Assembly (NCBI GenBank): GCA_033961575.1
Contig: CM066731.1
Coordinates: 83,411,501 to 83,475,500, forward strand
Length of the DNA: 64,000 nucleotides
Reading direction: 5' to 3'
Source of the DNA: Aselliscus stoliczkanus
Lineage: Eukaryota; Chordata; Mammalia; Chiroptera; Hipposideridae
Shown piece by piece: positions 46,550 through 57,936 of this stretch. Position 1 is the stretch's first letter. Each line of letters begins with the position of its first letter. The notes under the pieces were generated by a model. That model had not been told where the DNA came from. It made no database searches and saw only the letters and a program-made list of their open reading frames with translations. A program made the translations under genes and the position numbers.

Positions 46550-47070
46550 GCTATCTGAACCAATCAAATGTTGGGCAGAGAGAGAAATCTAATGAGCCAG
46601 CACATTTTTTTTCAGTTAGCTATAGCAAACATTATTGGCTGCTTAACCAACACCCATTCCTTTCAAATAGCACCGCTTTTTATTCAGGTTTCCGTGTTTA
46701 TCTATATGGCCACGCATTTCAGGGGAGATAGACTCTGTCTTCTGAATGTGAATGCTGATTGGTCTCAGCTGGTTATTATAACATCATATTTCTTGCCACT
46801 GATTGGTTTGAGCATGCACAAGAGAGATAATTCAGGCCAATGGGTTCCAGGAGATATCTAATGGGGCTTCTTTTCATGATTATGAGAAGATAAAGAATGG
46901 AGTGAACATGGTAAAGATGACAGGATGAACAGAGGCAAAGAACTTAGGTCCATGAAACTATCACTGCACTGCTGAATCAACTAATCTTATAGGATAATGA
47001 ATGCCCTGTGCTATTTAAGCCGCTTGATTTAGAGTTTTTAGTTATGTGCAGCTGAAAGCTTCCTAGTTTA
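46550..47070 (+). repeat. Old interspersed repeat, family unassigned
   Basis: Contains GATTGGTTTGAGCATGC, CAGGCCAATGGGTTCC, an ATGATTATGAGAAGATAAAGAATGG block and a CTATTTAAGCCGCTTGATTTAG ending. This is the same type as at 2.64 and 50.1 kb. No coding function; the 97-codon frame at 46568-46861 is inside it. Confidence 0.35.
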
Positions 47071-47399
47071 CACAGAAGGATTCTGTCTAGTCACCTCCTT
47101 TAGCCCCCTTCTGTAGGAATGGAGAAGGGGTGGTTCATTTCCCCTTTTGAGCTCCTAAGAAATCTCTACTCTTGGCCAGTAGCTGGCCAGAAGTTAAAGA
47201 GGTTGGTGATTTGAGAGGTAAAGTAAGTGGTCCAGGAGTGACTAGCCTAGAGGTCTATGAGTCTGAGTTTCTTTAGGCAAAATTAAAATATAATTCGTAT
47301 GACAGAAAAAGTCACTACATTGATGATGTGGGGTCAATTGTAGTTTTAGATGATGTTTTATCTCCTCATATGATGCAGAATCAGATATACTTGGGTTTA

Positions 47400-47556
47400 A
47401 ATTTACCCCACCATTTCTTTAGGCAAATGGCTTAATTTTCTGGTTAGTAAAATAACAATAATAATGTCATATAGGATTGCTTTGAAGATTGAGATAAAGC
47501 AAATAAATGTAATGGCATAGGGCTCAGCCTATATGATCTTAGTTATCATCATCGCC

Positions 47557-47588
<32 letters not shown>

Positions 47589-47590
47589 TA
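47400..47590 (+). repeat. MIR fragment and (ATC)n microsatellite
   Basis: CAAATGGCTTAATTTTCTGG, ATAGGATTGCTTTGAAGATTG and ATGGCATAGGGCTCAG are MIR-like (47400-47540). A (TCA/ATC)n run of about 11 units follows at 47556-47589. Confidence 0.65.
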
Positions 47591-47699
47591 TCGTAAGGTT
47601 AAAATTAAACTTATGTCCATAAACAACTTCTTGAAATGTGATCAATTAATGTTTCTATTTTATGGATAATGGTCTATCTCCTCCAATAATTGCAATGAT

Positions 47700-47945
47700 A
47701 ACAATGGCTGCACTTTGTTAAAAACTCACTATATGCTAGACATTGTTCTAAGCATCGTTTGTGCATGATCTCATTAAAGCTTTATTACAATTCTATGAGG
47801 TAGTTATCATGATAACTATTACAATGCATAGTTTAAAGATGAGGAAACTGAGGCACAGAGGTGAAGTAACTCTCCCAAGTTCTTATGGTTAGTAAGTGGC
47901 AGAGTCAGGTTCAAACCCAGGCAGTCAGTCTTTAGAAGGCATATG
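47700..47945 (-). repeat. MIR
   Basis: Reverse MIR order: ATATGCTAGACATTGTTCTAAGC, GATGAGGAAACTGAGGCACAGAG, TAAGTGGCAGAGTCAGG and TTCAAACCCAGGCAGTCAG. Well preserved for its class. Confidence 0.85.
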
Positions 47946-48078
47946 TTAAGGACACTATGTTTGCTGCCTCAGTCAAGAGACCCTTACAAAGTGCTTACCA
48001 TAAGTCACTGGCCAGGGGCTCTACAAGTATCAATCCAGTAAATCTCATGATAACCATTATGACAGAGCTGTTAACTAT

Positions 48079-48565
48079 AAAGAGTGAGACTTGGGCCAGC
48101 TGAGTAGCACACTGGTTAAGAGCTGGCTTGGGATGCCAACGGCCCCAGTTCGGATCCCACATATGAGGGCCAGTGACACTGCCCTCTACAGCTAACAACA
48201 GCTTCACCTGGAGCTGGGCTGTGAGAGTCCTGGCAACGGCATAGCTGCAGCCCCTGCTGCAGTGGACTGCTATAGGCTACAGTGAGTGGGCAGCAGCCAG
48301 CGTGAGCTGCCAGTAGCTGTGGTGAGCGACCATCTAGAGGCTGGCGACTGATGCCTCATCCGGGAAGAACACAATGAGGATACCAACATGGGCCAGTGAA
48401 GCAACGTCCTCTACAACTAGACTGAAGAACAAAAGGACAGCAACTTGTCTGTTCCCCTTCCCTGATTCCCCAACGCTGTTCCCCTTCCCCAACTCCCCAA
48501 TGCTGTTCCCCTCCCCCAATTCCCCAATAAAAATCTTAAAAAAAAAAAAAAAAGAGTGAGACTTA
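48079..48565 (+). mobile_element. Composite Ves-like SINE with perfect 14-bp TSD
   Basis: AAAGAGTGAGACTT is exact at 48079-48092 and 48552-48565. The body (48093-48551) starts GGGCCAGCTGAGTAGCACAC with a tRNA-like head (GGTTAAGAGCTGG, GTTCGGATCCC) and runs through GCAGCCAGCGTGAGCTGCC-type repeats. The tail has three direct copies of a CCCAATGCTGTTCCCC-type unit, then CCCCAATAAAAATC and a poly-A. Best-preserved copy of the family in the window. Confidence 0.95.
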
Positions 48566-48974
48566 ACCCACCAACAAGCTAACAAGTTAGCCTGCAACCG
48601 GTTTTGGATGCTGATAGAAGATTCTGGATTCCCGACTTAGAGACAAAGAACAATGTATTACTCACAGCAATAGAAGTAGCCAGAGTATCAGTATTTTTTG
48701 TGCCAGTTCCTACAGAGTGGTACCTCCAGGGCCAGATGACACCTGCACACACAGTGGGTTGTTACAGGAGATAAACCCTGAGCTTAGGGGACCAGAATCT
48801 TTTATAATGGACAGTAAAGATGCCTACAATGTGCTCTGGAGGGAGACATGGTCTCTGCCTTCCAAGGCTATACAAACATATTAGAAAAAATAGTCCTAAA
48901 CAAAGAACAGTTAGTGCCTTGCTTATAAGATGTGCAGAAACCCAAGAGACCCACAGAGAACTGGTTCCCAGCAA

Positions 48975-49140
48975 CAGGTACTATTATTAGCCTTACTTTA
49001 CAAGTAGAAGATTGAGGCCCAAGATTATGTAAGTTGCAAGGTCACATGTAAGGTCGCATGGCCAGGTTTGAATTTCCACTCCACCTCTTCTTTGCTATGT
49101 GACCTTGCTTAACTTATATAACCTGCCTGTTTCACCTCCT
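48975..49140. repeat. Two MIR cores, head-to-head
   Basis: 48975-49075 reads in reverse (GAAGATTGAGGCCCAAGATT, AAGGTCGCATGGCCAGG) and 49076-49140 forward (TGCTATGTGACCTTGCTTAAC). This may be two insertions or an old local inversion. Confidence 0.5.
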
Positions 49141-49277
49141 TACTAAATTTACTAGAGTCTTTCTCCCCCTTCACACTCCAACTCTTATATCAACCCATAT
49201 GACTTCTCACCTGGATCATTGTACCAGTTTCCAACAACCATAATCTTGTTCTTCTTTAATCTTTCCTGCAGATTTAA

Positions 49278-49438
49278 GCCTCTCCTTTCTTTTCCTTTTC
49301 CTTTTCCTTTTTTTTTTTTGTTTTTTTTTAGGGCACTGTCACTGGCCCTCATATGTGGGACCCAAACCGGGGCTGCTGGCTTCCCAAGCCAGCTCTTAAC
49401 CACTGCGACACTCGGCCAGCCCACGCCTCTCCTTTCTT
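49278..49438 (-). mobile_element. Short bat SINE with 14-bp TSD
   Basis: GCCTCTCCTTTCTT at 49278-49291 and 49425-49438 encloses a T-rich tail with (CCTTTT)n and the reverse complement of the SINE head: GGGCACTGTCACTGGCCCTC, GACCCAAACCGGGGC and CTCGGCCAGCCC. Confidence 0.92.
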
Positions 49439-49439
49439 A

Positions 49440-49720
49440 AATGCAAATCTGATCATACGATTCCCTATCCTTAAAATCCTTAAATGACTCTCCCAGACAT
49501 ATCGTGCTTACCATGGCGTGTCAGGTCCTTACTCATTTAGCCCCTGCCTGCCTTTCTTATAGTCACTCCTGCCAGTGTTTGCAGTTCATACTCTCTCAAG
49601 CTTCCATGAACTTGTACTTGTGGTTCCCTTTGCTACGACAGTCCTTTCTCACCCTGTGCATCTGGAAACTACTACTTACAGTTTTAAAGAACCTCATATA
49701 TTGCATCTCCTTGGTGTAGC
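49440..49720 (+). repeat. L2 fragment
   Basis: L2 order on the plus strand: AAATCTGATCATACGATTCCC, CTTAAAATCCTTAAATGACTCTC, TTTAGCCCCTGCCTGCC, ACTTGTGGTTCCCTTTGC and CTCACCCTGTGC. The 131-codon frame nearby (49575-49970) is a by-product. Confidence 0.6.
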
Positions 49721-50104
49721 TTTGTCAGAATCCCTCTCTCATCAGATTAACACTCCTTTCTTTTTCCTTCTCCTGCCTCTAACATCCTTATCCTTTTTGC
49801 TCTCCCCTCTTTTTTGTCTTATTAACTCAGACCCTATAACCTCAACCTACCAGCAGCAAATACTCCTTCATCCCCAGACCATATGTGCCTTTCACTGTGG
49901 TTTCCAGAGTCACTGTCCTCCACTTCTGATGTTTAACTTGAACTTTTCTTTGAAAACTGTGACGATTTGACCCTTTCAAAAAATGCAGGGATCAATGGTG
50001 GCCAGGGGTAGGGCTAGAAGTGCGGACTGACTGGAATGGGCATAAGAGAAAGTTTGGGGTTGATGGAAATGGTTTGTATATTAAATATGGTGCTAGGATC
50101 AGCT

Positions 50105-50460
50105 CAGGTCCATGAGATGTAAACTGCAGGTGTTGGCTGGAACTTCCAAGGCAAATCTCCTTAAAAAGGGAGCAGACTCAGCTAGAACATGTCCCTCTGC
50201 CTCTTAGCTTTTCTATTTCTGCCTGGATCTTGGAAGCAGTGGTGAAGGTAGAACAGCTACCTTACCACTATGAAGCAACAAGCACATGGGAAGGATGACA
50301 GAGCAGAAAACAGAAGGAGTTTGGGTCCCTGATGGCATCGTGGAGCCTTTTTAACATCCCTAGATGGCCTACCTCCAGGCACCTCATTTGTACTTAAATT
50401 GTTTAAGCCATTGCTTTTCAGATTCTCATCATTTACACCCAACCACAGTTTCTAATGGAC
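50105..50460 (+). repeat. Old interspersed repeat, family unassigned
   Basis: GGAAGGATGACAGAGCAGAAA, a block like GTTTGGGTCCCTGATGGCATC, GTGGAGCC and TTGTTTAAGCCATTGC follow a recurring placental repeat layout. It seems related to 46.55-47.07 kb. Confidence 0.4.
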
Positions 50461-52494
50461 ATAACTGAAGCTATTTGTCTACACTAGTAAAACCCAGAGC
50501 ATCACTGAGTAATACATTCAATCAGTGTAGGCCAACTAACTGATTAAAGATTCTGACTGATAGCAGTGAAAATCATTTGCTTGCCTTACTCCTGTAATTT
50601 TACTACCCAAACATCTAGGTATTTGCTTTAAGTTTTCCTCTTTCTTGGTTGTTATGGCTGCAGGTCTCAGATGGAAATCAGGCCCTCCCCAGTTCTATAA
50701 GGTGGAACAGGTTCTACTGTAATGAGCTCAGGCCACCCCTTGAGAGTTCCTTTTTTCTTTGTTTTATATAAAGATCTGCCAACCGGAACCAAAGTCAATC
50801 AATAGTGGCTAACTATGGAGGTTCCTCTTTTCAAATATCTTTGGACCCCTCAAGAAATCTGAAAACAAGAATTAAAGAGATTCCATTATAAGTCCTCATA
50901 GAGGCTGAGAGGGAGATTGGGGCTGCCTTGGGCATAGGAGCTATGAAAAACATGTGTTCTTCATTAAACCTGGCCCTGACTGCCTCAGCAAGCTCATCTC
51001 CAGGCCTGGGCTCAGTCCAAGGCATGGCAGGAGGGAGGTCTTGGGTCCAGCCAGGTTTGGTGCAGCCCACTTCTGTTCCAGGCCCAAAGAACCACAACTT
51101 GCACACGCTTGAAATAGGGTCTATTCTGTGGAAAGTTGTTTGCAAATCTCTAAATTAGCAAACAGTCTAGTTCTTTAACCTTTCCCTGATGATTCTTTAA
51201 GCAGAGCTACCTCATCTCTCTCTCCTCCTCCAGGAACCCATTTCTCCTGCCTGCACAGAGCCCCCACTCCATCCTGGCCCCTTCACTAAGGCTGGGAACA
51301 CTGAGGGAAGGATTCATGTTCCACCTTCACAGGCTCCTGGGTTATTGGAGTCTCCTGGGCGTGTTCCTAGAGGCCAATCCCAGACCCATGCAAGCAGCTG
51401 CTTGGGAATCAATCACATGGGCAAAGCTTTACTGGGGAGATGCTGATGCTGATGAGCCAGATAAACCAGATTTGGGAACCATATGTCCATGGGGCACAGA
51501 ATCCTCTGGTCTGGCCACAACACTCCAGTCTCTGCTCCCTAAAGCCCTATTCTTGCCCACATTTGCCAGCCCCTCCTCTAGTTCCATCCTTATTTAAATG
51601 CAACTTTCATTTCAGTCCCTATAGCTAAATTTGGTCCTAACTACTGGTATCTTCATGAAGTCATGGGTGGTAACCCTGGTTGGCAACAATTTGTCTTTTA
51701 CTGGGCTGTTTTATGTTGGCCCCTCCCCTCATTTGGGGTGACTCCACAGAGCCACAGGGATTTCTTTTGTCATGAGTATGTTTCATGTCATTTATCAAAA
51801 GTGTGAGCCCTTATAGGCTGTGCATATGCTGTATATTTTCTGGTCTTATAGTGCCTCAGACTATGTGTGACCCATTCAGTTACTGCAGTTGTCCAAACTA
51901 TGGGGTCAACTCTTGGCTCAGCAACATCTAAGATCTATGATTGGATCAGATTCCTAAGTCCCATGGGCCTCAGTTGCCAAAGTTTTGGGGTGAAAAGCTT
52001 GACACAGAACCAAGCTCCCAGCAATTGTTGATGAAATGGTGGTTATTGTTATGATAGATAATTATTTCATTTTCTTTTCATTCTTTTCATCTCCTTCACT
52101 CTTTAAACCAAATTCTGGTTGTTGGTGTGAAAATAATGCAGCGACTAATTTGAAGGTGATGTACAACATTTGTGGTTTTCACAGACCACACACCATGCAA
52201 CTCTATTACATTTGACAATGAGACACAGTCACACCACAGGTGTGCATTTGGCATATAAGCTTAGCACTGAAGAAACTGTTTGTTTCTCCTTAGGTACCAT
52301 ACAAATAGATGAATTATTCTGATACAAGGTGAGCAATGTTGATTCCTTTATAACTTTTTTAGAAAGTCAAAAATATCCTTGGCAAATTGCAACTAGCATG
52401 TCAAATGGAGATCAATTATATATATATCATGCAAATATAAAAATATCTAAAAACAGCTATATGAAGAGATTACAACATAAAGGGGTCCTACAGA
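50461..52494. other. Unique non-coding DNA
   Basis: No gene recognised. Opposed frames of 76-104 codons at 50.83-51.16 kb and a 93-codon frame at 51.3-51.6 kb lack domains. Confidence 0.4.
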
Positions 52495-52660
52495 TCTTTG
52501 CTACACAAAGTGTGATTCTCAGACCAGCAGAATTGGTATCACCTGGGAGCTTGTCAACAAAGCTGAGTCCAATCTAGAATTTGCTGAATTAGAATCCACA
52601 TTTTTACAAGATACGCAGTTGATTTGTATGCACATGAGAGTTTGAAAAGAGGCTGCTATA
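52495..52660. mobile_element. MER5-type hAT MITE
   Basis: GCAGAATTGGTATCACCTGGGAGC, a GAATTTGCTGAATTAGAATCC block and GATTTGTATGCACATGAGAG follow the MER5 pattern. Non-autonomous remnant. Confidence 0.65.
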
Positions 52661-52989
52661 GAGAACCTTTAAAAAACAACAGTAAGAAGAAGAGGTCTGA
52701 CATACCATTTGGTCTCTCCTATAACCCTTAACTGATGTCATGCCCTGCTTGGTAGCACTTCCCTCCACACTCAGAAGAGGGGTTCCTTTATGTCTTGACC
52801 TATGTTTCACAGGAACCCTTAATAGAAGTGGAATCAGTCATCGTTTACATATTCCAGCTTTTCAGTAGCTTTGGTCATCATGCTTGCTTTAGGTAACAGG
52901 TTCTAGAGGATGAGATTATGGCCATGTTAGATTCACTACCATTTATATCTCCCAGTTGTAGTAGAAATAGACAGACTGGCAATTCATAT

Positions 52990-53110
52990 ATTCATCAAAA
53001 ATTTTACTGAGTATCCAGGCATTGGGAAATGCCCTGAAGATAAACAGATAAATAGAAGATGGCCCTTGCTGTGCCTGATGAAAAAGTCAGATGTGAGAAA
53101 CAGATCATTA
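52990..53110 (-). repeat. L2-like fragment
   Basis: CTGAGTATCCAGGCATTGGGAAATGCC and GATGGCCCTTGCTGTGCC resemble the L2 tail in reverse. Weak. Confidence 0.35.
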
Positions 53111-54194
53111 TAGTCTAATATGTGGACAAAATGATGGGGGGGGGCAAAGAAGTGACTTTAAACTCTGCAGTGAAATTGCTGATGAAGGCCACCTTTCTCT
53201 CTCCTGCTTTGTAGAAAGTAAGGCCTGAGGAAGCAACAGTTGGAATAAAAAGACATCCATGAAAGACCTTTGTGAATCTGACTCACAAGATCCCCTCTCC
53301 TCTTCTTAGGTCAGCACAATTGCTTCCAACATATTTATTAACCCTTGATTCCAGGGACCAAAAGTGATGTCCTTACATTTATTTCTTCCTGAACTGAGAT
53401 CAATAGTTTGCCTTGAGTTTATTCTTGCCACAGTTTCTTTACTTAGGTTTTTCTAAATATGTCACAGCATCTCTACTACAATTAGATCAGAAAACAAAGA
53501 AATACATCTTATCAGTGATTTCTGCCAATACCTGGCAATACCGTGGGAGAGATATTCTGATTAGGCAATTTTCATTACTAAAAACACTATAGCACAATAA
53601 ATTAATTCAATGTTGTGCACTTATCTATTAGACACATTACTATAGGAGTATAAAAATGTTAATTATTCATTATCATTGCTCTGATTATTTGTTGTGGCTG
53701 ATAATTACATTGAATATATTTTATATCAGTAATAACCTTCTGTCTACATTTACAACATGTTGTATCTTGGGGGCTTGTCAAGTTTTTTCCCCAAGCCTTT
53801 CCTTTATTAAGACACAGACCTCAGGAGTACATAACCTTTATGTTGAAGGCTGACTTTCTTCTTTCATATAAAAAGCAAATATTATAGATTAATTAATCCA
53901 GGATGATTATAATTTAATCACTCTTCCTCTTGCTTCACAAGGGATTTGGCTTTTATTCAGTTGCTCATTCATATTGTTATGAAGAATAAATGCAGTCATA
54001 AAATATTTGTGTGCCAGGAATTCACAGAACAACTAACTGAAAACCTGGAGGGGAATGCGTGCCAGCCGGGCACCCACTTGAGTCCCACACCATGTGGCCT
54101 CAGCTTCAAATACAAGTTAATGACCTGCAGGTGAAGAGATTGGCCCCTAAACCAACTGAATTTTGGGCTGTTCAACCACAAAAAAGAAATTTCA
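53111..54194. other. Unique non-coding DNA
   Basis: No gene or repeat recognised. Frames of up to 73 codons at 53.95-54.2 kb lie on both strands. Confidence 0.4.
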
Positions 54195-54475
54195 GTCCCA
54201 CAAAATTTACCGAGCACCTACTATACACCAGCACTGTGTTAACTGTGAGAATAAACTGTTTGATAATTGCTTGGTCTTGGAACCATTATTCAATGTCTTT
54301 GTGCCCTGGTTTCCTCATCTGTGTAATGGGATACTAATTGAAACGTCTTCACCGGGTAGTGAAGACTAAGTTATAAAAAGGGAAGTGCCTTGAATAGTGC
54401 TTAGCACTGGCAAGCATTCAATAAATCTAAACTGTTATTATTACTGTTATTATTACTGTTATTATTTAGATGTTT
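54195..54475. repeat. MIR pieces and (TTATTATTACTG)n
   Basis: A reverse MIR end (ACCGAGCACCTACTATACACC) is followed by a forward MIR (TTTCCTCATCTGTGTAATGGG … GAATAGTGCTTAGCACTGGC … CATTCAATAAATC). The MIR tail then expands to a 12-mer tandem of TTATTATTACTG units at about 54435-54465. Confidence 0.65.
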
Positions 54476-55176
54476 CTCTTGTCAAGATGGAGGCAGATGT
54501 GTAATAAATAAGTAACACAACTAAGTATTCCTACATAGTGCTCAGAATCTTCTGAAAGGCACAAATGTAAGATGTGGTCAGTTTGCCTGGGGTGTGGTGG
54601 GTAAGGAAAGACTTCTGAAAGAACATCTTTGGAGAGGACTCACAGAATGAATATGCTGCTATGTTGTGAAGGTCCACCATGGGGAGGGAACAAAGAGGGG
54701 ACATTCAGAGAAGAGGGAGAGCTGTCCATAAAGGATGAGAAGCTAAACGGCCAGCCACTGGGGAGATAGAGGAAATTGGATAGGTCAGCAAGGACCAAGT
54801 CTGTGGAGAAAAACATGATGGGTTGGCAGCTTAGAACTCACCCTGAAGGTACCGGGGAGTTGGAGCTGTTAAAGGATTACCAGCAGAGCAGTCACACATC
54901 AGACTAGTATTGCAGGACTGTCCGTGCAGTAGCCTAGAGTGTGGAAGAGATGGTGGCTGAGAGTCTGTGGAGAGAGAATCAATGGCAGGATCCAGGCAGG
55001 GGTTGTGAGGTCTGAGGTGAGGCAGGGAATGTGGGCTTGGAATGCAGAAGTTGTACAGAGACATACCTAACTCCACACCTGGTCCAAGGACGGGTTCTGA
55101 GAGGAGGCAAAGCTTTTGAGTTTGGTGTTAAATAAGAGCTCTATTATTCGTGGGGTAAAGGTGGGGGGCAGGAGGG
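54476..55176. other. Unassigned non-coding DNA
   Basis: Purine-rich sequence (GGAAAGACTTCTGAAAG, GGAGAGGACTCACAG). Possibly decayed L2 in reverse, but not firm. No gene. Confidence 0.35.
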
Positions 55177-55264
55177 GAAAGTTGCAAGGTAAAAATAACA
55201 GCAAGCAACAATTATTGTGTGAAAGTTGCAAGGTAAAAATAACAGCAAGCAACAATTATTGTGT
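55177..55264. repeat. Perfect 44-bp tandem duplication
   Basis: Two identical 44-bp copies (55177-55220, 55221-55264) begin GAAAGTTGCAAGGTAAAAAT and end AACAATTATTGTGT. The identity is total by eye. Confidence 0.97.
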
Positions 55265-55440
55265 GCTTACTGCATGCCAGATACTGCACAAAATGTCTTT
55301 TTGTATTACCTCATTTCTCACAGAAGCTCAATGAGGAAAGTGCCATGATGACCCCCATCTTATAGGTGAGGAAACTGAGGCTCTGATTGTTACATATCAG
55401 GGCCACAGAGCAAGAAAGTGGTGGCTTCAAATCCTGGAAC
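55265..55440 (-). repeat. MIR
   Basis: Reverse MIR: GCTTACTGCATGCCAGATACTG, CCATCTTATAGGTGAGGAAACTG and GGCCACAGAGCAAGAAAGTGG. The 44-bp duplication abuts its right-hand start. Confidence 0.75.
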
Positions 55441-56344
55441 ACTTCCCCCTCAATTTTTGTTTTCAGTGAAATGAATATGAATCTTGTGACTCTGTAGTGT
55501 TTCATTCCACGTATTAAGTGGGAACCATCAGGAACCTCATACAGCGGATTCTGCTGCTTGGTGGGGAGTTCATTGGAAAACCTACTGGGCTTCTGAGCAA
55601 CCATGGTTATGTGTCATATAAAGTTGAAATTTTAAGCAGGAAATGGCTACTCCTCTTAAGTGAGTGTTTATTCTCCCTGAACTTGGAGAAGGTCGGGACT
55701 TGAGTGCCTGCTGTATCTGTAAACTGCAGGAGACACCATGAATCAGTGACTTCTCAGCCAGCCGGATCAATGCTGCTGATTGGTATGTGTAACTGGGTAT
55801 AGGGGACAGAGTGGTACATGGGGGGTGAGGGCGTGGGAAGGTGTGGGGCTCTCTGAATCACGGTGAATACTGTGAAGAGAATGCTGTTCAAGAAACGCTC
55901 CAGCCAAGAAAATATTTGGGACACCCAGGGTCTGGCCACTAAGATGAAAGATAGCAGAAGGCAATTTCTATGTTCCTTCTCTCTGGGCCTCAGCTTTCAT
56001 TCTATTCAGTGGGTTAACTCTGCACAGGACTATGATAAGGGTTAGTGATAATGCTGATCAACCAGTGCAGTAGCAGGCCAGGGATGCCACTAATGTTAGT
56101 TCCTGTCCTGGGGAGGAGGTTCCAGGCAACCAAGAGAATACAAGATCTGCAGTGAAAACCTGTGCTGGCTAATGTGCCACCCCTCCCTTCCCTGCCCCTC
56201 CTCTCCACCCCTCAGCAGCAGAATGCTGTGACCCTTGGCTCCTGACAAGGGGCTGGGCCTCCAACAAGAATTTCAACAGGGGTTTGGGGGACACTTTTGA
56301 AAGACAGACTGAGAGAGATTAATTAGTTTGGAGAGGGCCCTTAA
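55441..56344. other. Unique non-coding DNA
   Basis: No gene or clear repeat. Overlapping frames of 60-97 codons lack domains. Confidence 0.4.
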
Positions 56345-56520
56345 TGATCAGTTCTCAGCCCTGGCTGCATATTAGAACTGCTCAGGGAGCTTCTAAAAGC
56401 AGTACTGTCCAGGCTGTACCCCCAGACATTGAGATATTTGTTCTCCAGTGGGCTCAGGCATGAGCATATTTAAAAAGTCTTCTCAGGATGTTTTAATGTG
56501 TGGTCAGAGTTGAAACCATC
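56345..56520. mobile_element. MER5-type hAT MITE
   Basis: GTTCTCAGCCCTGGCTGCATATTAGAACTGC … CATGAGCATATTTAAAAAGTC … TGTGGTCAGAGTTGAAACC follows the MER5 pattern, with decayed inverted ends. Confidence 0.65.
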
Positions 56521-57539
56521 AATTTAGGCAAAGAGTGAAGACCAGCTGCTGAGGCCACTCTGGGCATTAGCAGGCGCTCCAGGATCACTTTCCCCCAGCG
56601 CAGGCATATTAACAGACAGCCTTGCAAAAATAACACTTACACAGTCAGGGATGCCCATGAGGCAGGCTCCTCCAGAGGCTCAGCCAGTCTCCCTCTGCCT
56701 CTGCTGGGAATAGGGTAACTTGGACTGTGCCATTTGGGCCAGCCACAAAGCACAGAAACACTTCATTCAGAATTGCCATTATCTGCCCAGCCCAGACAGG
56801 GAGGGCAATGAATGAGGAAATCTATGAGTGTCCCTCCTGTCCACCTGTTTGTGCCTGTACAGTAGGATGAGGTGCTGCCCATGAGCAGCAGAGCTGGCTG
56901 CAGAGCTGAGGGCTGGAGCTATGCTCACATCCCGAGCTCCCCACAGGGCAGGCCAGGTCTTGACAAGCTTGGTCTGGTCTGTACCTAGGTAGTCAAGTCT
57001 CATTTCTACAGGACAGGATGTTCCTGTTCATGGGTTGCATGTGGCAGACTTAATTCCGCCTGGTTTTTTCCACTGTTCTATGCTATCCCCGGTCTTCCTC
57101 CTCATGGCCTGGGTGTCCCACAGACTCATACAGATGTAATCTGAGCAAACTATGCTGTCACACTGGCTCTCAGTGTTTTTCTTGGCTCTCAACACACCAT
57201 AGGCACTAAGTAAATGTTTGCTGGCCTATTGGTCATGGCCATCAGATCATGATGCGTAGCTGAAGCATAAGGTAATTATTTTTGGATTGTCTTATTTCCT
57301 CCATTGTGCTGATGAGCAAGAGTTGACTGGGATACTTTCTAGACTGAGTAAGTACCCTTTCCACAAATGCCTCCAAGTCCAGAAATCGAGAACAGAAATT
57401 TTCTCTTTATTGACAAAGTGTTGGTTTCCTGTGATCTCTTCTTAGTTCAGTTGTATTTTAAACTGAAAACATAATCTAGCAGAGTTTCCATAGTCCAACC
57501 TGAACTTTATTCTAATCACTGAGGCACTATGTGTTAATG
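56521..57539. other. Unique non-coding DNA
   Basis: GC-moderate sequence without repeats to 57.0 kb. No exon is supported. A short L2-like tail (GCACTAAGTAAATGTTTGCTG) occurs near 57200. Confidence 0.4.
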
Positions 57540-57606
57540 TTGGGTCATTGGGAAAGTTATGATGTATTTTTCTGCAAAAATGCATCACGACTTTCCTGAC
57601 AACCTA
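57540..57606. mobile_element. Diverged palindromic mariner MITE
   Basis: TTGGGTCATTGGGAAAGTTATGATG and CATCACGACTTTCCTGACAACC are imperfect inverted repeats of the family at 33447-33522, with a TTTTTCTGCAAAAATG loop. The arms have several mismatches, so it is an older insertion than that copy. Confidence 0.75.
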
Positions 57607-57757
57607 ATAATTATTAGGTCCCTTTCAAATGTGTTTTGAAAAGTTTAGAGTGAAAAGACAAAAACAAGCCATTTTAAGAGAGCAGATGGTGAACTTAATG
57701 CCAAAATAACTTCAGAAGCCATCATTGTTTAGTGAAGAGCTTATATAATATTTGATT

Positions 57758-57936
57758 AAAAGAAATGAGGGAGTGGGCCAGCCGAGTGGCTCAGTTGGTT
57801 AAGAGCTCGCTCAAGAGTGCGAGCTGAGCTCTGAGCAACAGCAGTTCGATGCCCAGCCCGAGCTGAGCTGCCTCTAAGCTGCCAACAGGTGGCAGGATGG
57901 CTCAGTTTAAAAAAAAAAAAAAAAGAAATGAGGGAG
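57758..57936 (+). mobile_element. Short bat SINE with 16-bp TSD
   Basis: AAAAGAAATGAGGGAG is exact at 57758-57773 and 57921-57936. The body (57774-57920) is tRNA-like: GCCGAGTGGCTCAGTTGG (A box side), a GCTCAAGAGTGCGAGCTGAG stem and GCAGTTCGATGCCC (B box side), then a pure A-tail. Reference copy for the type also at 4.5 and 36.5 kb. Confidence 0.95.

Noticed and set aside
57774..57920. A tRNA gene
   Set aside because: A- and B-box-like motifs are present, but the sequence does not form a cloverleaf with a clear anticodon; it is a SINE with TSD and A-tail.
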